Positions 10,975-20,262 of a stretch of 39,574 bases of DNA are shown in pieces. The position numbers and the translations under genes were made by a program. The notes below the pieces were generated by a model. The model was given only the letters and a program-made list of their open reading frames with translations. It ran no database searches and was not told the DNA's origin. Source of the stretch: Streptomyces acidicola (GTDB lineage: Bacteria > Actinomycetota > Actinomycetes > Streptomycetales > Streptomycetaceae); NCBI RefSeq assembly GCF_009377235.1, contig NZ_VMNX01000073.1, positions 1 through 39,574 on the forward strand, in the 5' to 3' direction. Positions within the stretch are counted from its first letter, which is position 1; every line of letters starts with the position of its first letter.

Positions 10975-10991
10975 TGTCGAAGCGCTTCACA
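10975..10991. promoter_or_regulatory. LacI-type operator A2 in the lacI leader
   Basis: TGTCGAAGCGCTTCACA is an imperfect copy of operator A1, one arm being diverged. It lies in the untranslated leader just before the GGAGAG ribosome site of lacI, about 89 bases from A1, so bound repressor could block elongation or form a loop. Confidence 0.75.
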
Positions 10992-11009
10992 CCACGCTTG
11001 GAGAGCTGG

Positions 11010-12023
11010 ATGGTCACCCTCGCCGAGGTCGCCCAGCACGCCGGAGTCTCGGCGAGCACGGTGAGCTATGTCCTCAGCGGCAAGCGGTCCATCTCCGCGG
11101 GCACCCGGCAGCGGGTCGAGCGGAGCATCCAGGAGCTCGGCTACCACCCGAACGCGGGGGCCCGGGCCCTGGCGAGCAGCAGGTCCAACATCATCGCGCT
11201 GATGGTCCCGCTCCGTACGGACATGTACGTGCCCGTGATGATGGAGATCGCCATCGCGGTGGCGACCACCGCCCGCACCCACGGGTACGACGTGCTGCTG
11301 CTCACCGGCGAGGAGGGCCCCGACGCGGTCCGGCGCGTCACGGGCAGCGGGCTCGCCGACGCGATGATCCTGATGGACGTGGAGCTCGACGACGAGCGGC
11401 TGCCGTTGCTGCGGCAGTCGGGCCAGCCGTCGGTGCTCATCGGTCTGCCCGCCGACACCACCGGACTGACCTGCGTCGATCTCGACTTCACCGCGACGGG
11501 CGCCCTGTGCGCCGAGCATCTGGCCATGCTCGGCCACCGGGACATCGCCGTCATCGGCGAGGCGCCCGCCGTCTACGAGCGGCACACCGGTTTCGCCGAG
11601 CGCACGCTCGACGGGCTGCGGACCCGCTCGCGGGAGCTGGGGCTGCGCGTGCTGCACCGGCCCTGCGAGGGCGGGTACGACGTGATGGCCGTGACCCTCG
11701 CCCGGATCTTCGACGAGCGCCCGGGCACCACAGGCTTCGTCGTGCAGAACGAGTCCGCGGTCGCGCCTCTGCTCGCGCTGTTGCGGCAGCAGGGGCGCGC
11801 CGTGCCCGAGGACGTGTCCGTGATCGCCGTCTGCCCGGACCAGGTCGCCACCCAGGCGTCCGTGCGGCTCACCTCGGTCGCCATACCGGCGCAGGAGATG
11901 GGCCGGCGCGCGGTGGAGCACCTGGTCGCGAAGCTGGACGGGCGCGGGACGGACGAAGTCGTGCTGCTCGCACCGGAGTTGACGGTGCGGGCGAGCACCG
12001 GCCCGGTGCCGTCCGCCGGCTGA
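11010..12023 (+). CDS. LacI-family sugar-responsive repressor (system A)
   Basis: A 337-residue LacI-type repressor: an N-terminal helix-turn-helix (TLAEVAQHAGVSASTVSYVLSG, split by the usual turn) with hinge at about residues 45-60, then a periplasmic-binding-protein-like sugar-sensing and dimerisation domain. The ATG at 11010 is chosen because GGAGAG lies eight bases before it and the HTH starts at once. Palindromes matching a LacI operator lie directly upstream, and identical ones control the importer and GH3 genes near 34 kb. The likely job is to repress those genes and itself until a plant oligosaccharide binds. GH31 follows on the same strand. Confidence 0.92.
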   Translation: MVTLAEVAQHAGVSASTVSYVLSGKRSISAGTRQRVERSIQELGYHPNAGARALASSRSNIIALMVPLRTDMYVPVMMEIAIAVATTARTHGYDVLLLTGEEGPDAVRRVTGSGLADAMILMDVELDDERLPLLRQSGQPSVLIGLPADTTGLTCVDLDFTATGALCAEHLAMLGHRDIAVIGEAPAVYERHTGFAERTLDGLRTRSRELGLRVLHRPCEGGYDVMAVTLARIFDERPGTTGFVVQNESAVAPLLALLRQQGRAVPEDVSVIAVCPDQVATQASVRLTSVAIPAQEMGRRAVEHLVAKLDGRGTDEVVLLAPELTVRASTGPVPSAG

Positions 12024-12055
12024 CCCGCACTTCTCCGCCTTCTCCGCCGCCTCCG

Positions 12056-12230
12056 CTCGATCAGCGCCTCCCGCTCCGTCAGCACCCCCGCTCGATCAAG
12101 CCTTCCCGTTCCGTCAGCACCCCCGCTCGATCAAGCCTTCCCGTTCCGTCAGCGCCCCCGCTCGATCAGCGCCTCCGTTCCATCAGCATCTCTCTCCATC
12201 AGCGCCTCCAGTTCGATCAGCGCTTCCCGT
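12056..12230. repeat. 35-base tandem repeat array between lacI and GH31
   Basis: The landmark CTCGATCA recurs at 12056, 12091, 12126 and 12161, an exact 35-base period. Each unit is CTCGATCA(A)G-CC..CCCG-TCCGTCAGC-ACCCCCG with few changes. After the fourth unit the array decays into shorter CATCAGC/GATCAGCG half-units up to about 12230. It fills most of the 280-base gap before GH31, in the leader if GH31 is read through from lacI. Units touch each other with no spacers, so it is not a CRISPR array. Confidence 0.85.
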
Positions 12231-12303
12231 TCGCCGGCCCTGCCCTGACCTGCCCCGCCCCTCGCCGGCGCCCCCTGTCTGCACTCCTTCAGGAGCACCC
12301 GCC

Positions 12304-14358
12304 GTGAACCAGCCTGCCGAAAACCAGCCCCAGGTCAGCCTCGCGCAGTCCTCCCCCACCGTCGGCACGTTCCGCGAACGGGACGGTGCCCTGGAGTGGA
12401 GCGGCCGCCAGGAGACCGTTCTCATCGAGCCCTGGGGCCCCGACGCGGTCCGGGTCCGGGCCCGCCTCGGTGGCCCGGTCCTCGACGGGCTGCCGGGTGC
12501 CCTGCTGGACGACCCGCCCGCCACCGGGAGCACCGTCAAGATCGAGGACGGACACGGGCGGCTGACCGTCGGCACGCTGACCGTCGACGTCAGCGCCGAG
12601 GGCCGGCTCCGCTTCGTGCGCACCGACAACGGTGCCGAGCTCCTCGCGGAGGAGCGCGCCCACTTCTGGTGGCCGGGCCCGCGCCTCTACACCGCCGTCG
12701 GCAACGGTCACCACCGCCTGGAGCAGCGCTTCGCCGCGTACGACGACGAGAAGCTGTACGGCCTCGGACAGCACCAGCACGGACGGCTCGACCAGAAGGG
12801 CCTGGTCCTCGACCTGGTCCAGCGCAACGCCGAGGTCGGCATCCCCGTGCTCACCTCCAGCCGCGGCTACACGCTGCTGTGGAACAACCCGGCGATCGGC
12901 CGGGTGGAGCTCGCGGGCAACGGCACGCGCTGGGTGGCGGACTCGGCCCGGCAGATCGACTACTGGATCACGGCGGGCGGCCCGGCCGACGCGCAGCGCC
13001 GCTACAGCGCGGTCACGGGCCGGACGCCGATGCTGCCCGAGTGGGCGGCGGGCTTCTGGCAGTGCAAGCTGCGCTACCGCACCCAGGACGAACTCCTCGC
13101 CGTGGCACGGGAGTACAAGCGGCTCGAACTGCCCATCGACGTGATCGTGTGCGACTTCTTCCACTGGACGCACCTGGGCGAGTGGAAGTTCGACCCGGAC
13201 GAGTGGCCCGACCCGGCGGGCATGGTGCGGGAGCTGGACGAGCTCGGGATCAAGCTGGTCGTGTCCGTGTGGCCGTCGGTGTCCCCGCTCTCGGAGAACC
13301 ACCCGGTCATGGAGCAGCGCGGCTACTTCATCGGCACCCAGTACGGGCCGGTGGCCCACGCCGACTGGCCCGACAAGCAGGTCGCCTCCACCGTCCAGGT
13401 CGCCTTCTACGACGCGACGAACCCCGAGGCCCGGGAGTTCGTCTGGTCGCGCGTGCGCGACAACTACCTGGAGCCGTACGGCATCACGTCCTTCTGGCTG
13501 GACGCCGGCGAACCGGAGATCAAGCCGGGCTTCCAGGAGAACCTGCGCTACTGGGCGGGTCCGGGCCTGGAGGTCGGCAACATGTACCCGCGTGAGAACG
13601 CCCGCACCTTCTACGAGGGCATGCTCGCCGCCGGGGAGACCGACATCGTCACCCTCAACCGTTCGGCGTGGGCGGGCAGTCAGCGCTACGGCGCCGCCCT
13701 GTGGTCCGGTGACATCCCCACGGACTTCGCGAGCCTGCGCCGCCAGATCGCGGCCGGCCTCAACACGGCCCTGTCCGGCATCCCGTGGTGGAACACCGAC
13801 ATCGGCGGCTTCCACGGCGGCAATCCGGACGAGAAGGAATACCGCGAAGTGATGGTCCGCTGGTTCCAGTTCGGCGCACTGTCCCCGCTGATGCGCCTGC
13901 ACGGCTTCCGCGAACCGGGCATGCCGCTCGGCCCGGAGATGACCGGCGGTCCGAACGAGGTCTGGTCGTACGGCGAGGAGGCCTACGAGGTCCTCGCGAC
14001 CTACCTGCGGTTGCGCGAGCGCCTGAAGCCGTACGTCCTGAAGGTCATGCGGGAGGCCCACGAGGAGGGCCTGCCGGTGATGCGGCCGCTGTTCCTGGAG
14101 TTCCCCGAGGACCAGGCGGCCTGGTCGGTCGACGACGCGTACCTCCTCGGCGCCGACCTGCTGGTGGCGCCCGTGCTGACGGCGGGTGCGACCGCCCGGA
14201 CGGCGTACCTGCCGGCGGGAGCGCGCTGGACGGACGCGTGGACCGGTGAGACGTACGAGGGCAGTGCGCCCGTGACCGTGGACGCCCCGCTGGACCGCAT
14301 CCCGCTGTTCCTTCGGGACGGGGCCCGGCTGCCGATCAACGAGCCGATCGCCGAGTAG
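12304..14358 (+). CDS. GH31 glycosidase, likely alpha-xylosidase (or alpha-glucosidase)
   Basis: A 684-residue intracellular family GH31 enzyme that removes terminal alpha-linked xylose or glucose with retention. There is an N-terminal beta-sandwich, a central TIM barrel and C-terminal beta domains. The catalytic nucleophile is D400 in FWLDAGEPE, and the acid/base is D470 in LWSGDIPTDF; both are intact. WLDAxEPE-type nucleophile loops occur, as I recall, in GH31 alpha-xylosidases from xyloglucan systems. No signal peptide is visible. The GTG at 12304 follows AGGAG at 12291-12295. It lies behind the system A repressor and probably shares its control. An alpha-glucosidase of maltose or isomaltose type is the main alternative. 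Confidence 0.9.
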   Translation: MNQPAENQPQVSLAQSSPTVGTFRERDGALEWSGRQETVLIEPWGPDAVRVRARLGGPVLDGLPGALLDDPPATGSTVKIEDGHGRLTVGTLTVDVSAEGRLRFVRTDNGAELLAEERAHFWWPGPRLYTAVGNGHHRLEQRFAAYDDEKLYGLGQHQHGRLDQKGLVLDLVQRNAEVGIPVLTSSRGYTLLWNNPAIGRVELAGNGTRWVADSARQIDYWITAGGPADAQRRYSAVTGRTPMLPEWAAGFWQCKLRYRTQDELLAVAREYKRLELPIDVIVCDFFHWTHLGEWKFDPDEWPDPAGMVRELDELGIKLVVSVWPSVSPLSENHPVMEQRGYFIGTQYGPVAHADWPDKQVASTVQVAFYDATNPEAREFVWSRVRDNYLEPYGITSFWLDAGEPEIKPGFQENLRYWAGPGLEVGNMYPRENARTFYEGMLAAGETDIVTLNRSAWAGSQRYGAALWSGDIPTDFASLRRQIAAGLNTALSGIPWWNTDIGGFHGGNPDEKEYREVMVRWFQFGALSPLMRLHGFREPGMPLGPEMTGGPNEVWSYGEEAYEVLATYLRLRERLKPYVLKVMREAHEEGLPVMRPLFLEFPEDQAAWSVDDAYLLGADLLVAPVLTAGATARTAYLPAGARWTDAWTGETYEGSAPVTVDAPLDRIPLFLRDGARLPINEPIAE

Positions 14359-14438
14359 GCACCCGCGTCGAATCCCCTTTCTGGGGCCCGGTCTACGCTG
14401 GAGCGCCACGGCCACGCGAGCGGAGAGACACAGACAGC

Positions 14439-15752
14439 ATGAACAGCCGTACGGGAGTTCCTCGCCGAGGCACCCGCGGGGGGCGGCCGGGCCGTCACAA
14501 CGGGCCGACACGCAGAGCGCCCCTGCACAGGACGCGGACGACGATACGCACCACCGGCGCGCCCCTCGGCATACCGGGGGCGGCCGGCCCGGCGCCCGCG
14601 GGCGACTCCCGCGGTTTCCTCCCGGGACCCGCCCGGCGTATCGCCGGGTGGAGCGTGCTCACGCTCCTCGTCACCGGTGTCCTCGCCGTGGGTGTATGGC
14701 TGTGCATCACGTTCCAGACCGCCGTCACACCGGTGCTGCTCGCGCTGCTCGGCACCGCGCTGCTCGGCCCGTTCTACCGGCGGCTGGTCGCGATGAAGTT
14801 CAGCAGGTCCGTCGCCGCCGGGCTGACCTGCGCCGCCGTGGTCCTGGTCGTGGGCGGGGCCGCTTACGTCGTAGTGGCCGCGCTGATCGACACCGGCGAC
14901 CAGATCATCTCCTCGCTGCGGAACGCGGCGGAGTCCCTCGGTGACGAGTTCGGCCTGGCCGGGACCTCTCTGGACGACCTCGCCAGGAACGCGAAGGGCC
15001 TGCTGTCGAAGTTCGGCGGTACCGCGGCCTCCGGGGTGCTCAGCGGAGTCGGCGTCGTCAGCGAGTTCGTCGCGATGGCCGTTCTGGCGCTGCTGCTCAT
15101 GTTCTTCTTCCTGCGCGACTCCGACCGGGCGGTCGCCGCACTGCACTCGTTCGCGCCGCGAGGCTCCGGCGAGAGCGTCGAGGTCATGGCCCGGCGTGCC
15201 TTCCAGGCGATCGAGGGCTTCATGCGGGGGACGACGCTCATCGCCTTCATCGACGGCGTGTGCATCGCGGTCGGCCTGCTGATCCTTCAGGTGCCGGGCG
15301 CCGTGGGGCTCGGGGCACTGGTGTTCGTGGGCGCGTACATCCCCTATCTGGGCGCCTTCCTCTCGGGCGCGGTCGCGATCCTGGTCGCGTTCGCGGACCG
15401 CGGCCTGGTGACGGCGCTGTGGGCGCTGGGCGTGGTCCTGGCGGTGCAGCTCCTGGAAGGGAACGTGCTCCAGCCGATGATCCACAGCCGGACGGTGCAG
15501 ATGCACCCGGCGGCGATCCTGCTGGCCCTGACGGCGGGCGCCTCGATCGCCGGGATCCTCGGCATGCTCCTCTCGGTACCCCTCACCGCGGCGGCGTTCG
15601 GTGTGTTGTCGGAGCTCCGGGCCCGGTACGGGGACGGAGCGGCAGAGGAAACGGCCGGGACAGCCAGGACAGCCAGGACGACCGGGGCGGTCAGGATGCC
15701 CGGGGCTGCCGGGAGTCCTTCGACAGCCGGGAGTCCTTCGACTGCCCGGTGA
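14439..15752 (+). CDS. AI-2E/PerM family multi-pass membrane protein
   Basis: A 437-residue member of the AI-2E transporter (PerM) family. It has a 70-residue basic, disordered N-terminal tail, then a pattern of about seven to eight membrane segments with the family's long soluble stretch between the third and fourth (GDEFGLAG...LLSKFGG) and the conserved late helix VGAYIPYLGAFLSG and EGNVLQPMI motif. Family members have been linked to autoinducer export or ion transport; the substrate is unknown. The ATG at 14439 follows GCGGAGAG. The last 35 residues are an Ala/Thr/Ser/Pro tail made by small DNA duplications (18-base repeats at 15708-15742). It does not obviously belong to the sugar systems on either side. 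Confidence 0.88.
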   Translation: MNSRTGVPRRGTRGGRPGRHNGPTRRAPLHRTRTTIRTTGAPLGIPGAAGPAPAGDSRGFLPGPARRIAGWSVLTLLVTGVLAVGVWLCITFQTAVTPVLLALLGTALLGPFYRRLVAMKFSRSVAAGLTCAAVVLVVGGAAYVVVAALIDTGDQIISSLRNAAESLGDEFGLAGTSLDDLARNAKGLLSKFGGTAASGVLSGVGVVSEFVAMAVLALLLMFFFLRDSDRAVAALHSFAPRGSGESVEVMARRAFQAIEGFMRGTTLIAFIDGVCIAVGLLILQVPGAVGLGALVFVGAYIPYLGAFLSGAVAILVAFADRGLVTALWALGVVLAVQLLEGNVLQPMIHSRTVQMHPAAILLALTAGASIAGILGMLLSVPLTAAAFGVLSELRARYGDGAAEETAGTARTARTTGAVRMPGAAGSPSTAGSPSTAR

Positions 15753-15829
15753 CCGGGACCTCGCCGAGCGAGGGAAGGCTGCCCCGCCTCACCACGCCCT
15801 GTGGGCCGAGGTCGACCGGCCCCGACCGC

Positions 15830-15869
15830 ACGGTCTCGGCCACCGGTGGGTCCCGGTGGCCGAGACCGT
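15830..15869. terminator. Strong bidirectional terminator hairpin
   Basis: ACGGTCTCGGCCACCGG (15830-15846) pairs perfectly with CCGGTGGCCGAGACCGT (15853-15869) around a 6-base loop. It lies between the convergent PerM-type gene and the system B glycosidase gene and could serve both. Confidence 0.85.
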
Positions 15870-15884
15870 CCGCGGTCCCGTGGC

Positions 15885-18437
15885 CTAGCCGACGACCCGG
15901 CCCAGTTCGATCCGGTCGATGTTCGGCGCCCACGCGCCCGCGTTCCCGAACGTCACCTTGTTGGCGCCCTTCTTCAGGTCGACCGGGACGCCCACCGTCC
16001 AGTAGTCGTCCCAGCTCCAGGTGTTCTTGAAGGTGACCTTCCGCGGGGCGGCGGTGCCGACCGTGATGTCCGCCGTGCGGGACATGATGTCCGTGTTGTA
16101 GGCGTGGCCGTTGTCGCGCCGGTCGTTCTGCGCGTAGTGGACGACCAGCACGTAGCGTCCGGAACTGGGCGCGTCCACGGTGAACGCGGCGGTGCTGGCG
16201 GCGCTGTTGCCGAGCCATCCGATGTAGGAACCCGCGGAGGCGTGGGCGGAGTCGACGAGCCTGGCCCCGCCCGCGAGGGTGGCCGCGGCGCCCTCGTACG
16301 AGAGCGTGCCGGAGGCCGATCCGTCGCACGAGACGTCGAGGGAGCGGACGGCGGCGTGCCCGGCGGTCATGGCCACGCGGTTGTTGCCCGCGACGAGATA
16401 GAGCCGCAGGGGCCGGCCGGGCGCCGCCGTGACCGTCTCTCCGTGCAGGCCCAGCTTCACGGCAGCCGAGGCCTGCGGCACCACCGTGTAGTAGCCGTCG
16501 CGCGGTGCGTAGACGTCGAAGACCGCCTTGTCGCCGTCAGCCAGGACGAGGGCGCCCGTGCCGGTCCCGGCGGAGGAGGAGTAGTCGTACGCGGGCTTCC
16601 CGCTGATGTCGGCGAGCGTGGCCTCGTACGAGGCGGACGGCGCGCCGGTGCGGGCGGTCAGGTCGACACGGTCGAGGGTGACCTCGGCGTCGCCCTTGGC
16701 CAGGGTCAGCACATGGCTGCCGGCCGCCAACTCCACGCTGACGTCCTTCTTGGCGCGGTAGGTCCAGTTCTCGGTGGACGGGTAGGTGACCGTGACCGGG
16801 GAGCCGCCGTCGACGGACAGCTTCTGGGTGGCGGGTGCGCCGGACTGGTTGCCGTACAGGATCGCCAGGTCGTACGTTCCCGCCTTGGGCACCGTCACCG
16901 TGAAGTCGACCTTGCTGGTGGCGGTGTTGAGGGAGCCGACGTCCTTCGTCCCGGAGGCCGCGTAGCCGTTGGCGTTGCTGACCGTGCCCTGGGTGTAGAC
17001 CTGGCCGCCGGTGATGGCCGCGTCCTCGGCCTCGTACGAGGCGGTCCAGGGGACGGAGGCGGCGGCCGGGGTTCCGGAGCCGCCGGGGGTGAGGACGATC
17101 CGGTACGCGGACATCTTGTGCATGCCGCGCAGCGGGACGGTCAACGTTCCGTCGTCCGCGACCTCGACCTTCGTGCGGGCGAGGACTCGGGGCGCGGCGT
17201 GCTGGCCCTCGTAGCCGGACCAGGCGGCCTCGGCGACGGTCGCGGTGACCGTACCGCCGAAGAGGGACGGGGAGACGTTCTCGACCACGACGTCGCTGTC
17301 GCCGCCGGAGCCGCCGAGCAGGACCTGGGCCTGGCGGCGCGAGGTGTCGAGGGAGGCGAGGCCCTGGAGGGTGTCGATGGTGTTGGCCTGCGGCGGGGTC
17401 ACCCTGACGGTGTCGCCGGTCAGCCCGGCGTACCAGCGGAAGAACCACCAGCCGCCGTTGGGGATGTTCGACCGTACGACATGGCCGCTGAGGTTGCCGG
17501 CCGCGTCCCAGTAGGCCGCGTTGGCGTACACCTTGTTCCGCTCGAACATCGAGACCCACTGCACGAGCTGTCCGGGCACGGACAGATCGCGGCGGTTGGC
17601 GTACTCGTCGATGTTGATCTTCAGCGGGGTTATGCCCGCTTCCCGCTCCAGGGCTCGGTAGTCGTCGTAGTGGGCCTGGAAGTCCCGCAGGGAGCCGGAG
17701 CCCAGCTCGTGCCAGGTCATCACCTGGGGCAGGACGTTCTCGCGCTTGGCGAAGGCGAGGAAGTCCCTCAGCAGGCGTGGGTGGTAGGCGGCCTCGTTGG
17801 GGCCGGCGATCCTCGCGTCGGGGTCGATCGCGCGGATGCGCTGGTAGACCGTCTTCCAGTCCTTGAAGAACCGGTCGCGGTTCACCTCGTACTGCGCCTG
17901 GTCGGCGACCCCGAGCTTGTACCAGATCTGGTCGGGCTCGTTGAACGGGATGTAGACGAAGCGGTCGCTGTTGGGGTCGGCCGCGACCTCCCTGACGATC
18001 CTGTCGACCTTGGGGAGGTAGTCGTCGATGCCGAGGTCCTCGTAGGGCCACTTGGCGTAGATGTCCTGCATCATCACGTTGATCTCGCCGCCGCCGTTGC
18101 GGAAGAACGACTTCGAGACGGTGAGCGCGTCGCCGTTGGGGTGCTGGGCGCCACCCTCCGGTTTCTGCGAAATGCTGGTGATCTTCAGGGGCTCCAGCGC
18201 GGCGTCGCTGGGCACCCCGTCGTCGCTGAGCCCGTAGAGAGCTCCGTTCGCGCCGAGCATCACCGGGCCCTCGGAGGTGGCCAGGTCGACGGTGAGGCGC
18301 TGCGGGTCGGCGGCGGCTGCCGCGGGACCGGCAGCGGGGAGGGTGCCTGCCATTGCGGTGACTCCAAGTACGGCGGTGACCAAGGTGGTTCTGATACGGG
18401 ATCTCGTGCGGGCTCGCGTGCGGGTGGGGGTGATCAC
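15885..18437 (-). CDS. Secreted clan-A-like glycoside hydrolase with three carbohydrate-binding-type modules
   Basis: An 850-residue exported enzyme. An arginine-rich N-terminus and hydrophobic stretch to about residue 43 form a Sec signal. The catalytic TIM barrel carries FNEPDQ with E167 as likely acid/base and NIDEYANRR with E278 as likely nucleophile, as in clan GH-A families such as GH39. Three beta-sandwich segments follow: a CBM35-like one (SYEAEDAAITGG, about 470-600), a middle one (about 600-715), and another CBM35-like one (LSYEGAAATLAGG, about 715-850). The GTG at 18437 has GGAGG nine bases upstream, favouring it over an ATG 11 codons earlier. It ends the system B operon behind two permease genes, so it probably releases the imported oligosaccharide. 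The exact family and substrate are not certain. Confidence 0.8.
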   Translation of the reverse strand: MITPTRTRARTRSRIRTTLVTAVLGVTAMAGTLPAAGPAAAAADPQRLTVDLATSEGPVMLGANGALYGLSDDGVPSDAALEPLKITSISQKPEGGAQHPNGDALTVSKSFFRNGGGEINVMMQDIYAKWPYEDLGIDDYLPKVDRIVREVAADPNSDRFVYIPFNEPDQIWYKLGVADQAQYEVNRDRFFKDWKTVYQRIRAIDPDARIAGPNEAAYHPRLLRDFLAFAKRENVLPQVMTWHELGSGSLRDFQAHYDDYRALEREAGITPLKINIDEYANRRDLSVPGQLVQWVSMFERNKVYANAAYWDAAGNLSGHVVRSNIPNGGWWFFRWYAGLTGDTVRVTPPQANTIDTLQGLASLDTSRRQAQVLLGGSGGDSDVVVENVSPSLFGGTVTATVAEAAWSGYEGQHAAPRVLARTKVEVADDGTLTVPLRGMHKMSAYRIVLTPGGSGTPAAASVPWTASYEAEDAAITGGQVYTQGTVSNANGYAASGTKDVGSLNTATSKVDFTVTVPKAGTYDLAILYGNQSGAPATQKLSVDGGSPVTVTYPSTENWTYRAKKDVSVELAAGSHVLTLAKGDAEVTLDRVDLTARTGAPSASYEATLADISGKPAYDYSSSAGTGTGALVLADGDKAVFDVYAPRDGYYTVVPQASAAVKLGLHGETVTAAPGRPLRLYLVAGNNRVAMTAGHAAVRSLDVSCDGSASGTLSYEGAAATLAGGARLVDSAHASAGSYIGWLGNSAASTAAFTVDAPSSGRYVLVVHYAQNDRRDNGHAYNTDIMSRTADITVGTAAPRKVTFKNTWSWDDYWTVGVPVDLKKGANKVTFGNAGAWAPNIDRIELGRVVG

Positions 18438-18453
18438 TCTGCTGGTCCTCCAG

Positions 18454-19299
18454 TCACTTGACGGCTCCACTGGTGATTCCGGACACGATCTTTCGCTGGC
18501 CGACGAGGAACACGGCGACCATGGGCAGGCTCATCACCACGACGTACGCGAAGACGAGATGCCAGTTGTTGAGGTAGAGCTGGGCGCTGGCGACCTGGTA
18601 GAGGTTCAGCGGGAGGGTGGCCCGCTCGCCGCCGCCGAGGACGAAGAAGGCGTAGAAGATGTCGCTCCAGGCGTAGAGCATGACCATGATCGTCGCGGTG
18701 GCGATGACCGGCCTGAGCAGTGGCAGGACGATCCGTACGAAGATCCGTGACGGCTTCGCCCCGTCGATCCGTGCCGCCTCCTCCAGTTCCACGGGGATGG
18801 CGCGGATGAAGCCGGTCATGAAGAAGATCGACGTCGACAGATACATGCCGGTGTAGACGGCGATCATTCCGGGCCGGGTGTTCGCCAGGCCCAGCTGTCG
18901 CAACTCCATCACGATGGTGATGACGGCGGGCGGCAGCAGCAGTCCGCTGATGCACAGCGCGTACGCGGCCGACACCAGCTTCGACTTCCTGCGCGCGAAC
19001 ACCCAGGCGGCGCCCGCGCCGAGGATCAGCACGAGGACCACCGAGGGCACCACGACCAGCAGCGAGTTGAGGAACCCGCGCAGCATCTGGCCCTGGCTGA
19101 CGGCGTTCTCGTAGTTGCTGCCGGGCTGCCACTGCCCCGGCAGGTCCAGGTTGGGCTTGATGGCCTCGGCCTGCGGCTTGGCCGAGGTGACGGCGACCAG
19201 CCACAGCGGTACGCCGACGGCGAGAGCGGCGAGGAGGAGGACGAGGGCGGGGCGGCCGTACCGCCAGGCGACAGACGGGCCCGCAGTGGTGGTGCTCAC
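18454..19299 (-). CDS. ABC sugar importer permease, MalG type (system B)
   Basis: A 281-residue inner-membrane permease of the carbohydrate uptake ABC class (CUT1). It has six membrane segments and the cytoplasmic coupling motif EEAARIDGAKPSRIFVRIVLPLL that docks to the ATPase. The GTG at 19299 overlaps the stop of the preceding permease as GTGA, so the pair is translationally coupled. It is followed after 16 bases by the secreted glycosidase. No ATPase gene is present in the operon. Confidence 0.92.
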   Translation of the reverse strand: MSTTTAGPSVAWRYGRPALVLLLAALAVGVPLWLVAVTSAKPQAEAIKPNLDLPGQWQPGSNYENAVSQGQMLRGFLNSLLVVVPSVVLVLILGAGAAWVFARRKSKLVSAAYALCISGLLLPPAVITIVMELRQLGLANTRPGMIAVYTGMYLSTSIFFMTGFIRAIPVELEEAARIDGAKPSRIFVRIVLPLLRPVIATATIMVMLYAWSDIFYAFFVLGGGERATLPLNLYQVASAQLYLNNWHLVFAYVVVMSLPMVAVFLVGQRKIVSGITSGAVK

Positions 19300-20228
19300 A
19301 GCATCTGCTCCCTTCGCCTCAGGCCGACCACCAGCGGGATCGCGACAGCGACGACCACCAGGAACAGGACGAGGCTCATCGCGGAGGCCTGGGCGTACAG
19401 GCCCTGTCCGAAGATCCGGAACATGTAGATGTTGAAGACCTCCGTGGAGGCGGCGGGGCCGCCGCCCGTGGTGGCCTGCACGATGTCGAAGGTGTTCATC
19501 GAGCCGATCAGCGCGGTGGTGACGTTGAAGGTGACGGCCGGCGCGAGCATCGGCCAGCGCACCGACCAGAAGGTCCGCCAGGGCCCGGCGCCGTCCATTC
19601 GCGCGGCTTCGAGCATGTCGCCGGGGATGCCCTTGAGCCCGGCGAGATAGATCAGCATGGACAGGCCCATCCACTTCCAGCCGTGGATGAGGGTGACCAG
19701 GACCAGCGTCCACGTCGTCGAGCCCAGCCACGGAACGTCCGTGCCGAGGACGGAGTTGACGGCGCCGTCCTGGTCGAGCAGGGCCTGGAAGACATACCCG
19801 GTCGCGAGCGCCGAGATCAACACCGGCAGGAAGAAGACCGCCCGGAAGAACCGGTTGAACCGGCTGTCGTCCTCCAGCAGCAGCGCCAGCACCAGCCCGA
19901 AGCCGTTCTGGAACAGCGCCGCCAGCAGCGCGTACAGCAGGGTCGTGCGGATCGCGCGCAGCAGCGAGCCGTCGTCGGCGATGGTCCGGAAGTTGTCGAG
20001 GCCCGTGAAGGCGATGTCCGGGTGGTACGAGGACCAGTTGGTGAACGAGTAGTAGAAGTTGAGCAGGTTCGGTACCAGGAAGAAGCCCGCGAAGACGACG
20101 ATCGCGGGGAGCGCGAACCACCAGGGGTGGTGCACGGCGGCGCGCGGCAGCCGTCCGACTCTCTTCCGCGTGCCCTCCACGGGCAACTGTTTGCGCGTAC
20201 GTCGCGTGCGTATGGCTGTGTCCGCCAT
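19296..20228 (-). CDS. ABC sugar importer permease, MalF type (system B)
   Basis: A 310-residue CUT1 permease with a basic cytoplasmic N-terminus (RTRRTRKQ), six predicted membrane segments and the coupling motif LEAARMDGAGPWRTFWSVRWPML. ATG 20228 is preceded by GGGGAC. It lies 34 bases after the binding-protein gene and overlaps the next permease by four bases. With that permease it forms the heterodimeric channel. The sugar is not evident from the sequence; the neighbouring GH36 suggests an alpha-galactoside. Confidence 0.92.
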   Translation of the reverse strand: MADTAIRTRRTRKQLPVEGTRKRVGRLPRAAVHHPWWFALPAIVVFAGFFLVPNLLNFYYSFTNWSSYHPDIAFTGLDNFRTIADDGSLLRAIRTTLLYALLAALFQNGFGLVLALLLEDDSRFNRFFRAVFFLPVLISALATGYVFQALLDQDGAVNSVLGTDVPWLGSTTWTLVLVTLIHGWKWMGLSMLIYLAGLKGIPGDMLEAARMDGAGPWRTFWSVRWPMLAPAVTFNVTTALIGSMNTFDIVQATTGGGPAASTEVFNIYMFRIFGQGLYAQASAMSLVLFLVVVAVAIPLVVGLRRREQML

Positions 20229-20262
20229 CGGTTTGTCCCCGCCCCGTGGTCGTCTTGGTCGT

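Noticed and set aside
12056..12230. 35-base array as CRISPR
   Set aside because: The units abut each other with no unique spacers, and no cas gene is present.
12024..12307. Open frame through the 35-base array ending in GTGA at the GH31 start
   Set aside because: It is a Pro/Ser/Arg-rich extension of a frame that runs over lacI in another phase; no credible start and ribosome site precede it.
14439..15752. PerM-type protein as a sugar transporter of system A
   Set aside because: The family is not linked to sugars, and no system A operator lies before it; its position behind GH31 may be chance.
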